Assembly (NCBI GenBank): GCA_021815835.1
Contig: JAKAZN010000162.1
Coordinates: 1-5,544, forward strand
Length of the DNA stretch: 5,544 bases
From: Pseudomonadota bacterium
GTDB lineage: Bacteria > Pseudomonadota > Alphaproteobacteria > Acetobacterales > Acetobacteraceae
Reading direction: 5' to 3'
Shown here: one piece after another, positions 1 to 5,227 of the stretch
How the letters are laid out: each line of letters opens with the position of its first letter
Numbering within the stretch: the stretch's first letter is position 1
The notes under the pieces: model-generated
What the model saw: only the letters and a program-made list of their open reading frames with translations
What the model was told of the DNA's origin: nothing
The model's database searches: none
Program-made: the position numbers and the translations under genes

Positions 1-604
1 CGATCACCACCCAGGCGAAGCCGAGGCCAAGCCGCAGCCCGGTGAAAATCCCCGGCAGCGCCGAGGGCAGCACGACGCGCGGAAACATCGCCGTCCGCGA
101 AACGCCGAGCATGGCCGCCGCTTCCAGCAGGCGCGGCTCCACCCCGCGCACGCCCAGCACGGTGTTCAGCAGGATCGGGTAGAAGCATCCCAGGGCAACC
201 AGCAGCAGCGCGGTATGCGAGCCGAGACCGAACAGGATCAGGAACAAGGGCTGCCACGCGGTCACAGGCACCGGGCGCAGCAATTGCAGCGTCCCGTCCA
301 GCAGCCGCCGCGCCACGCGCAATTGCCCGATCAGCAGCCCAAGCGGCAGCGCCAGCGCGGCCGAAAGCAGGAAGCCGCCGAACACCCGCTCGGTCGAGGC
401 GGCAAGGTCGACCCAAAGCTGACCCGAGAACGAATCATTGTCGCCCGCGAGGCCCGCAAGATCCAGGAACTCGTGCCCCACCTGCCCGGGTTGCGGAATC
501 AGCCCGTCGGGATGCGCGCGCGTCCCCGCCCACCACAGGCTCAGCAGCAGGACCGGCAGCAGCGCCGCGAGCAGACCTGGCGGCGCCTCGGCGCGGACGC
601 GCAT
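1..604 (-). CDS. ABC transporter permease, SsuC/TauC-like (BPD_transp_1), C-terminus cut by window edge
   Basis: This is the inner-membrane subunit of a nitrate/sulfonate/taurine-type ABC importer. Reading the complement from the ATG at 604-602 gives 201 residues with no stop before the edge; the family is usually about 250-280 residues, so roughly the last quarter is missing. A hydrophobic segment lies at about residues 11-27, followed by a periplasmic stretch with the family-typical LIPQPGQV (35-42), and further membrane segments at about 74-95 and 120-147. The cytoplasmic EAA coupling loop is intact: E161-A162-A163, G167 and LP at 179-180, followed by the typical IFTGLRLGLG. The start is supported by a CGGGAG-like ribosome site in the 7-base gap after the binding-protein stop, so the two genes are almost certainly cotranscribed and probably translationally coupled. 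It is clearly related to the plus-strand permease at 2623-3474 (shared LRPVP, PILLNT and IFTGL motifs) but is not a copy. The substrate is not readable. Confidence 0.93.
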   Translation of the reverse strand, partial: MRVRAEAPPGLLAALLPVLLLSLWWAGTRAHPDGLIPQPGQVGHEFLDLAGLAGDNDSFSGQLWVDLAASTERVFGGFLLSAALALPLGLLIGQLRVARRLLDGTLQLLRPVPVTAWQPLFLILFGLGSHTALLLVALGCFYPILLNTVLGVRGVEPRLLEAAAMLGVSRTAMFPRVVLPSALPGIFTGLRLGLGFAWVVI

Positions 605-611
605 CTCCCGG

Positions 612-1568
612 TCAGGCGCGCTTCGCCAGCTCCTGCGACAAGGCGGGATCGAGCAGGGTCTTGAAATCGGGCAGGGCACGGATCTGTTTGAGGGCGATCA
701 TGTGATGGGCGTAGGATTTCACCTCCCGCACCATCACTGTCGTCATCTGCCAGTCGAGCTGGACGTTCGGCACCGCGCGCGCCACCGCCGCCTTGTCGAG
801 GCCGAGCTTCGCCACCGTCATCGACACGAGCTCCGCCGGATGCGCCATCGCATAGGCGCTGGCCTTGCGCTGCATATCGAGCATCATCAACGCCTCCTTC
901 GGGCGCCTGGCGAGCGTATCGCGATGGGTGGCGAGGATCATGTTCAGGCTGCCCATCGGCGTGGAATAGGGATACTCGACGATCTTGCCGGTCCCGTTCA
1001 CCAGCGACAGGCTGGGCCCCGGCTCGGCGCCCACATAGGCGGCGATATCGCCGCGGGCCAGCGCGGCCGGCATGTCGGCGAAGCCGACCCGCTCCTCGAT
1101 GATATCGCGGGGCGTCATGCCCAGCATGTGCAGCCGTTCGTAGAAGAACACCTGCTGCGTGGTGCCCGGCAGGATGCCGACCTTCTTGCCCTTGAGGTCC
1201 CGGATCGAGGCGATGTGCAGGCCCTTGCGCGCCACCACCGCCATGCCTTTGTTGCATTCGGACCCATACACCACCACCGGCTGGTGCGCGGCCGCGCCCA
1301 GGATCGCGGCGGCGATGCCGAATGTGCCGTAATCGACCGATTTGGTAACGACCGCGTCCTTCACGTCGGTGGGGGTCGAGAAGGGAATGATCTCCAGATG
1401 GTACCCGGCGGGCAGGAACCTTGGGTAGAAATAGGGGGTCATCGAATGGACCAGCTTCATCACCCCCATGCGGATCGTCACCGCCCCATCCGCGCGGGCC
1501 GGCCGCGCGAGGCCGGCGAACGGGGCGGCGAGCGAGGCGGCAAGCACGGAGCGGCGGGAGAGCTGCAT
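612..1568 (-). CDS. ABC transporter periplasmic substrate-binding protein, NMT1/SsuA-like, Tat-type signal
   Basis: A 318-residue protein that should capture the substrate in the periplasm and deliver it to the permease. The N-terminus has twin arginines (S4-R5-R6-S-V-L), a hydrophobic Ala/Leu-rich stretch and a likely signal peptidase site after A24-R25-A26, which resembles a Tat signal; a Sec route is not excluded. The mature part has the type II binding-protein pattern of the NMT1/THI5/SsuA family: an early strand (VTIRMGVMK), a segment resembling the family's 'VDYGTFGIAAAI', then 'IRDLKGKKVGILPGTTQQ', and a later 'ALARGDIAAYVGAEP' that matches the usual position of 'GDVDA' and the cleft residues. 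Length is normal for the family. The start is supported by AAGGG on the complement (1580-1576), 7 bases before the ATG. It is the first gene of the minus-strand operon with the permease ending at the left edge. The ligand is unknown; nearby catabolic genes hint at an organic acid, which is inference. Confidence 0.93.
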   Translation of the reverse strand: MQLSRRSVLAASLAAPFAGLARPARADGAVTIRMGVMKLVHSMTPYFYPRFLPAGYHLEIIPFSTPTDVKDAVVTKSVDYGTFGIAAAILGAAAHQPVVVYGSECNKGMAVVARKGLHIASIRDLKGKKVGILPGTTQQVFFYERLHMLGMTPRDIIEERVGFADMPAALARGDIAAYVGAEPGPSLSLVNGTGKIVEYPYSTPMGSLNMILATHRDTLARRPKEALMMLDMQRKASAYAMAHPAELVSMTVAKLGLDKAAVARAVPNVQLDWQMTTVMVREVKSYAHHMIALKQIRALPDFKTLLDPALSQELAKRA

Positions 1569-1678
1569 GGGGGGACCCTTCGGAAGTGAGACAACGAATT
1601 ACCCTCCCGACGCAGCAAAATTCATACCACCCTGGAGCCACCCCGGCCGCGTTGGTACGCCGCTTGCCTGTTGCCCCG
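1569..1678. promoter_or_regulatory. Divergent intergenic region between binding protein and Crp/Fnr regulator genes
   Basis: This 110-bp gap separates two divergently read genes and must hold the promoter of the binding-protein operon and probably that of the regulator. It is less GC-rich in its middle (about 1590-1630) than the flanking genes. I see no textbook Crp (TGTGA-N6-TCACA) or Fnr (TTGAT-N4-ATCAA) operator. A small symmetric element, CTTCGGAAG, lies near 1579-1587 beside the ribosome site of the minus-strand gene. An autoregulatory site for the neighbouring Crp/Fnr protein is plausible by position only. Confidence 0.55.
1621..1629 (-). promoter_or_regulatory. Possible extended -10 element for the binding-protein operon
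   Basis: The complement reads TGGTATGAA, which fits an extended -10 (TG-N-TATGAA, consensus TATAAT), about 53 bases upstream of the binding-protein ATG. No good -35 hexamer lies 16-18 bases further upstream, which is tolerable for an extended -10 but weakens the call. It is the most promoter-like string I found in the gap. Confidence 0.27.
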
Positions 1679-2461
1679 ATGATGATCCACGCCCCCACCG
1701 CAAGCCCGGCCGAAAGCCCCGTGCCGCCGCTCCCGCCCGCCGGGCACGCGCTGCTGCTGAGCGAAACCACCGCGCTGCTTGGCGGCCCGCCCAACCTGCT
1801 GAAGGCGCTCACGCCGAAGGAGCGCGCGCTGCTGCTCGATCAGGGCACGCGGCGCGTCTTCTACCGGGGCGCCACTGTGTTCCGCCAGGGCGCGCCCAAT
1901 GACGGCATCTACCTGATTGAGCACGGGCGCATCCGCGTCTTCTACGGCGCGCCCTCGGGGCGGGAGATCACCCTCGCCTACTGGCATCACGGCAATTTCG
2001 TCGGCGGGCCGGAGGTGTTCGGCGAGCGCAGCCACATGTGGTCCGGCATCGCCGCGTCGAACAGCGTCGTCGTGCATCTGCGCGGCAGCGTGCTGCGCGG
2101 CCTGGTGCCGCGGATTCCGGCGCTGGCGATCGGGCTGATCGAGGGCCTCGCGTTCAAGGGCCGCTGCTATTCGGCGCTGGCGCAGATGCTCGGCACCCGC
2201 TCGGTCACCGAGCGTCTGGCGCGGCTGCTGCTGCATCTGCTCGATGCCTATGGCGTGCCGGACCCGCGCGGCGTCTTGATCTCCACGACGTTCACCCATG
2301 CGGATCTGGCGCATATGGTGGGCGCGACGCGGCAATGGGTGACGATCAGCCTCAAGCGGCTGGCCGCGCAGAACGTGGTCGAGAGCCATCGCGGCCGGCT
2401 GTTAATCCGCGATGCCGCCGCGTTGCGGGCGATCCAGGAGGGGGCGGATACGGCGGGCTGA
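1679..2461 (+). CDS. Crp/Fnr-family transcriptional regulator
   Basis: A 260-residue DNA-binding regulator. A Pro/Ala-rich tail of about 35 residues precedes a cyclic-nucleotide-binding-type beta-roll domain (about 40-140) with recognisable family elements: a 'G-A-T-V-F-R-Q-G' strand (64-71), 'DGIYLIEHGRIRVF' (75-88) and 'GNFVGGPEVFGE' (105-116). A long dimerisation helix (about 145-190) follows, then a winged helix-turn-helix (about 205-243): 'THADLAHMVGATRQWVTISLKRL', with wing 'ESHRGRLLI'. The only cysteine is C163, so an Fnr-type 4Fe-4S cluster is excluded, and the usual cAMP-pocket pattern is not clear; the effector is unknown. In the recognition helix, Arg218 is kept, but the next positions are Gln and Trp rather than Glu and Thr. 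The start was chosen at the first of two adjacent ATGs (1679, 1682) because an upstream extension would run antisense into the binding-protein gene. No good ribosome site precedes it. It lies between the two transporter halves and probably controls one or both. Confidence 0.92.
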   Translation: MMIHAPTASPAESPVPPLPPAGHALLLSETTALLGGPPNLLKALTPKERALLLDQGTRRVFYRGATVFRQGAPNDGIYLIEHGRIRVFYGAPSGREITLAYWHHGNFVGGPEVFGERSHMWSGIAASNSVVVHLRGSVLRGLVPRIPALAIGLIEGLAFKGRCYSALAQMLGTRSVTERLARLLLHLLDAYGVPDPRGVLISTTFTHADLAHMVGATRQWVTISLKRLAAQNVVESHRGRLLIRDAAALRAIQEGADTAG

Positions 2462-2487
2462 CGTATATGCCCATGTATTAAGCATGT

Positions 2488-2499
2488 TCACGCCCGTGA
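2488..2499. promoter_or_regulatory. Perfect short palindrome, candidate operator
   Basis: TCACG-CC-CGTGA has two 5-base arms that are exact reverse complements with a 2-base centre. It lies in the relatively AT-rich gap between the regulator and the second permease, about 68 bases upstream of the start site expected from the promoter candidate at 2528-2555, a distance that would suit an activator of the Crp class. The match to the standard Crp half-site is only partial, and an element of this length can occur by chance in GC-rich DNA. Confidence 0.3.
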
Positions 2500-2527
2500 G
2501 ATCGGAATCTGCCCAACAGGCGGGTCA

Positions 2528-2555
2528 TTGGCAACTAATCACCCAGCGATATGGC
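2528..2555 (+). promoter_or_regulatory. Possible sigma70-type promoter for permease-ATPase-hydrolase-SDR genes
   Basis: TTGGCA (2528-2533) and TATGGC (2550-2555) are separated by 16 bases and resemble -35 and -10 hexamers (TTGACA, TATAAT). They lie in the 161-bp gap before the second permease, which would give a leader of about 60 bases. The gap has no recognisable terminator and no convincing gene, so a separate promoter here is reasonable, although readthrough from the regulator gene is equally possible. Confidence 0.3.
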
Positions 2556-2622
2556 GCGCGTCTTGGCAAGACCGCCTCCGCGACGCGATGTTCCCGCCCA
2601 GTCGAGAAGCGCAGGTAGAACG

Positions 2623-3474
2623 ATGGACATGCCGATGCCGACCGAGCCGGCCGTGCTCGCCGCCACCACCCCTTCCCCCGAGGCGGCGGCGCGGCGGCGG
2701 ATGCGGCTGGCGAAGCTCCGCCCGCTCGCCCTGGCCACGCTCGCGATCGCTGCCTTCCTCGCCGCGTGGCAGGCCGCGAGTGCGACCCATCTCGATTTTT
2801 TCCTGCGCTTCGACAATATCCCCGCGCCCTCCATCGTGTTCGCCCGCGCCGTCGCGGTGGTGCCGTCGGCGGATTTCCTGAACGACGTGATCGTCAGTTG
2901 CGAACGGGTCTTCCTCGGCTTCGTGCTGGCCGCGCTGGCCGCGGTGCCGACCGGGCTGGTGATCGGGCGCTACCCGATCGCCCATGAGCTTGTCTTCCCG
3001 CTCTGCGAGATCCTGCGCCCGGTGCCGGCGATCGCCTGGGTGCCGATCTCGATCATGCTCTGGCCCACCGATTTCCAGAGCATCGTCTTCATCACCTTCC
3101 TCGGCGCTTTCTTTCCGATCCTGCTCAACACGCTGCTCGGAATGCGCCGCGTCGATCCGGTGCTGGTGCTGGCCGCGCGTTCGCTCGGCGCCGGGGAGGG
3201 CGCGATCTTCCGCGAGGTCTATCTGCCCGGGGCGATGCCGGCGATCTTCACCGGGCTGGCCGTGGGGATGGGGGTCGGCTGGGTCTCCGTGATCGCGGCC
3301 GAAATGATCTCCGGCCAGTCGGGGATCGGCTATTTCACCTGGGCCGCCTATTCGCTGATCCAGTATCCGGACATCGTGCTCGGCATGGTGGCGATCGGGC
3401 TGCTCGGCCTGGTGTCCTCCGCCGCGATCCGCGGGCTGGGCCGGCTCGCGATGCCCTGGCTTGCCACGCAATAG
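2623..3474 (+). CDS. ABC transporter permease, SsuC/TauC-like (BPD_transp_1)
   Basis: A complete 283-residue inner-membrane subunit of a nitrate/sulfonate/taurine-type importer. A polar N-terminal tail of about 30 residues with several Arg is followed by a first membrane segment (about 33-50), the periplasmic 'FDNIPAPSIV', and further segments in the core domain including 'GFVLAALAAVPTGLVIG', 'PISIMLW', 'IVFITFLGAFFPILLNTLLG' and a C-terminal 'IVLGMVAIGLLGLVSSAAI'. The EAA loop sits at about 183-202 with G189 and LP at 201-202 at the correct spacing, but the first residue is Leu183 rather than Glu. The start at 2623 was preferred over an in-frame ATG at 2551 because the extra 24 residues are Arg/Pro-rich and unlike the family, and an AGGT ribosome-site-like string precedes 2623. 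The ATPase gene follows after 15 bases, so the two are one operon. Compared with the minus-strand permease it shares core motifs but differs throughout. Confidence 0.93.
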   Translation: MDMPMPTEPAVLAATTPSPEAAARRRMRLAKLRPLALATLAIAAFLAAWQAASATHLDFFLRFDNIPAPSIVFARAVAVVPSADFLNDVIVSCERVFLGFVLAALAAVPTGLVIGRYPIAHELVFPLCEILRPVPAIAWVPISIMLWPTDFQSIVFITFLGAFFPILLNTLLGMRRVDPVLVLAARSLGAGEGAIFREVYLPGAMPAIFTGLAVGMGVGWVSVIAAEMISGQSGIGYFTWAAYSLIQYPDIVLGMVAIGLLGLVSSAAIRGLGRLAMPWLATQ

Positions 3475-3489
3475 AGGGGGACCCGGGCC

Positions 3490-4341
3490 ATGCGCGACAG
3501 CGGCCTCATCGAGATCGATCATTTCGGACTCGACTACGCGTCCGACGGCGCGCCGATCGCGGCGGTGGCCGACGTCTCCATCACCGTCCGGCCCGGCGAG
3601 TTCGTCTCCATCGTCGGCCCCTCGGGCTGCGGCAAGTCGAGCCTGCTCAATGCCGTCGCCGGCTTCGTTCCCGCCACGCGCGGGCGGGTCGCGGTCGATG
3701 GCGTGGCGATCACCCGGCCGGGTGCCGATCGCGGCATGGTGTTCCAGCAATACTCTCTGTTTCCCTGGAAGACGGTGCGCCAGAACGTGGAGTTCGGCCT
3801 CAAGATGAAGGGCGTCGGCGCGGGCACGCGCGAGCGCATGGCGCGCACTCTGCTCTCGCTCGCCGGGCTGATCGGGTTCGAGGATCAGTATCCCGACCGG
3901 CTCTCGGGCGGGATGAAGCAACGCGTCGGCATCGTCCGCGCGCTCGCCACGGGGCCGAAAGTGCTGCTGCTGGATGAGCCGTTCGGCGCGCTGGATGCGC
4001 AGACGCGCCAGATCATGCAGCAGATCCTGACGAATATCTGGCAGCGCCTCGGCATCTCCGTGCTGTTCGTCACGCATGATATCGACGAGGCGATCTTCCT
4101 GTCCGACCGCGTCTATGTGATGACCGCCCGTCCCGGCCGGATCAAGGCGGAGGTGCCGATCACCCTGCCGCGTCCGCGCGAGGTGGACGGGATGATGACC
4201 GCGGATTTCCTCGCGCTGCGCGCCGAGCTTGCCGGTCTGATCCGCGAGGAAAGCCTGCGCGCGATGGGCGGCGAGCTCGCCGGCGGCCTCGCCGGGCTCG
4301 ATGTGATGCTGCGCGACGGCGAACTGGCCGACCTGCTCTGA
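3490..4341 (+). CDS. ABC transporter ATP-binding protein, SsuB/TauB-like
   Basis: A 283-residue cytoplasmic ATPase that powers import through the adjacent permease. All nucleotide-binding elements are present: Walker A GPSGCGKSS (43-51), Q-loop at Q86-Q87 in 'VFQQYSLFPWKTV', signature LSGGMKQR (138-145), Walker B VLLLDEP (158-164), D-loop GALD (166-169) and switch His196 in 'VTHD'. The sequence around the Q-loop and signature is typical of the nitrate/sulfonate/taurine group. The C-terminal 60 residues form a family-like helical tail ending in an acidic, Leu-rich sequence. The start ATG is preceded by GAGGGGG about 9 bases upstream. It follows the plus-strand permease by 15 bases and is the only ATPase in the window; whether it also serves the minus-strand permease is unknown. 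The large ORF that can be read on the opposite strand here is a shadow. Confidence 0.96.
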   Translation: MRDSGLIEIDHFGLDYASDGAPIAAVADVSITVRPGEFVSIVGPSGCGKSSLLNAVAGFVPATRGRVAVDGVAITRPGADRGMVFQQYSLFPWKTVRQNVEFGLKMKGVGAGTRERMARTLLSLAGLIGFEDQYPDRLSGGMKQRVGIVRALATGPKVLLLDEPFGALDAQTRQIMQQILTNIWQRLGISVLFVTHDIDEAIFLSDRVYVMTARPGRIKAEVPITLPRPREVDGMMTADFLALRAELAGLIREESLRAMGGELAGGLAGLDVMLRDGELADLL

Positions 4342-4375
4342 CCCCACGGTTGCCGCCGCGGGCCGGCCTCCGTAG

Positions 4376-4396
4376 TCTCCCGCCGAAATCGGGAGA
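4376..4396 (+). promoter_or_regulatory. Perfect hairpin overlapping the hydrolase ribosome-binding site
   Basis: TCTCCCG (4376-4382) and CGGGAGA (4390-4396) are exact reverse complements separated by a 7-base loop. The right arm overlaps the purine-rich GGGAGAGGA that serves as the ribosome site for the ATG at 4408. The hairpin could therefore limit translation of the hydrolase. There is no run of T after it, so it is not an intrinsic terminator. It occupies most of the 66-base gap after the ATPase stop. Confidence 0.45.
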
Positions 4397-4407
4397 GGAA
4401 CCGGTCC

Positions 4408-5214
4408 ATGAGACTATCGCTGAACGGGCGCGCCATCGCCTACGACCTGTTGGGCGATGACGCATCCCCGGTGGTCTGCTTCACCCATTCGCTCGCCGCG
4501 GATGGCGGCATGTGGGCCGAGCAGGTGCCGCCGCTGCTGGAACGGGGCTGGCGCGTGCTGCGGCTGGATATGCGCGGCCATGGCGGCAGCGATCCGGTGC
4601 CGGGTCCGTACAGCATGGACGCGCTCGCCGCCGACGTTGCCGGCGCGCTCGATGTGCTCGGGATCGCGCGCATCCATTACATCGGCCTGTCCATCGGCGG
4701 CATGCTGGGCCAGGCCTTCGCGCTGGCCTATCCCGGGAAGCTGCTCTCGGCGATCTGGTGCGACACGCGGCCCTCCACTCCCGGCGAAGGCACCGCCGCC
4801 TGGGCCGAGCGGATCGCCATGGTGGAGAAGGCCCAATCGGTGGCGCCGCTCGCGGACGCCACCGTCGATCGCTGGTTCACCGAGGCCTTCCGCCCGCGCA
4901 ATCCCGCGCGCTGGACGCAGATCCGCGATTGCGTCGCGACCACCACGCCCGCCGGCTATATCGGCTCCTGCCAGGCAATCATGGATTTCGATTTCGCCCC
5001 GCGCCTGGGCCAGGTGAAATCCCCGGTGCTGGTGCTGTGCGGCGATCGGGACCTCGGCACCCCGCCGGCCGAAAACCGTCGCATCGCCGAACTGGTGGCG
5101 GACGGGCGCTACGAGGAAATCGCCCAGGCCCGGCATTTTCCCAACGTGGAGCACCCCGACGTGTTCAACCATCACATGCTGGGCTGGCTCGATTCCAAGC
5201 GCCATATCTCGTAA
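4408..5214 (+). CDS. Alpha/beta hydrolase, 3-oxoadipate enol-lactonase (PcaD)-like
   Basis: A complete 268-residue cytoplasmic alpha/beta-hydrolase. The oxyanion strand is 'CFTHSLAADGGMW' (24-36), with 'RGHGGSD' at 56-62. The nucleophile elbow is G93-L-S95-I-G-G, embedded in 'HYIGLSIGGMLGQ', very close to the enol-lactonase type. The catalytic acid is probably D215 in 'GDRDLGTPP' and the general base H243 in 'ARHFPNVEHPDVF'. A cap of roughly 120-185 residues, which determines the substrate, lies between the core parts. PcaD of the beta-ketoadipate pathway hydrolyses 3-oxoadipate enol-lactone; many annotated relatives hydrolyse other esters or lactones, so the exact substrate is uncertain. No pcaC, pcaB or pcaG is visible nearby, which argues for a different role. 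The gene follows the ATPase by 66 bases and precedes the dehydrogenase by 13, so the three are probably one transcript. A ribosome site, GGGAGAGGA, precedes the ATG, partly within a hairpin. Confidence 0.9.
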   Translation: MRLSLNGRAIAYDLLGDDASPVVCFTHSLAADGGMWAEQVPPLLERGWRVLRLDMRGHGGSDPVPGPYSMDALAADVAGALDVLGIARIHYIGLSIGGMLGQAFALAYPGKLLSAIWCDTRPSTPGEGTAAWAERIAMVEKAQSVAPLADATVDRWFTEAFRPRNPARWTQIRDCVATTTPAGYIGSCQAIMDFDFAPRLGQVKSPVLVLCGDRDLGTPPAENRRIAELVADGRYEEIAQARHFPNVEHPDVFNHHMLGWLDSKRHIS

Positions 5215-5227
5215 CGGAGCCCGGACG

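Noticed and set aside
438..1589. A 383-codon open frame on the plus strand
   Set aside because: It is antisense to the binding protein and permease and encodes His/Arg-rich sequence without any family pattern.
1421..1678. N-terminal extension of the regulator to an ATG at 1421
   Set aside because: The extra 86 residues are Arg/Pro/Gly-rich, run antisense into the binding-protein gene, and precede a normal Crp/Fnr domain that starts after 1679.
541..1812. A 423-codon open frame on the minus strand overlapping the binding-protein gene
   Set aside because: It is a different frame of the same strand as the binding protein, with low-complexity Gly/Arg/Ala sequence and no recognisable domain; the binding protein has clear signal and family motifs.
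2387..2414. Perfect 8-base inverted repeat (CATCGCGG / CCGCGATG) with a 12-base loop near the end of the regulator gene
   Set aside because: It lies inside the coding sequence of the conserved wing region, has no T-run for termination, and such repeats are frequent by chance in GC-rich coding DNA.
2462..2530. Possible terminator after the regulator gene
   Set aside because: No stable GC-rich stem followed by a T-run is present; the only short symmetric element has 5-base arms and looks more like an operator.
2539..4347. A 602-codon open frame on the minus strand
   Set aside because: It lies opposite the permease and ATPase genes, both of which have complete family motifs. The translation is rich in His, Arg, Asp and Gly with no domain, as expected of a shadow frame in GC-rich DNA.
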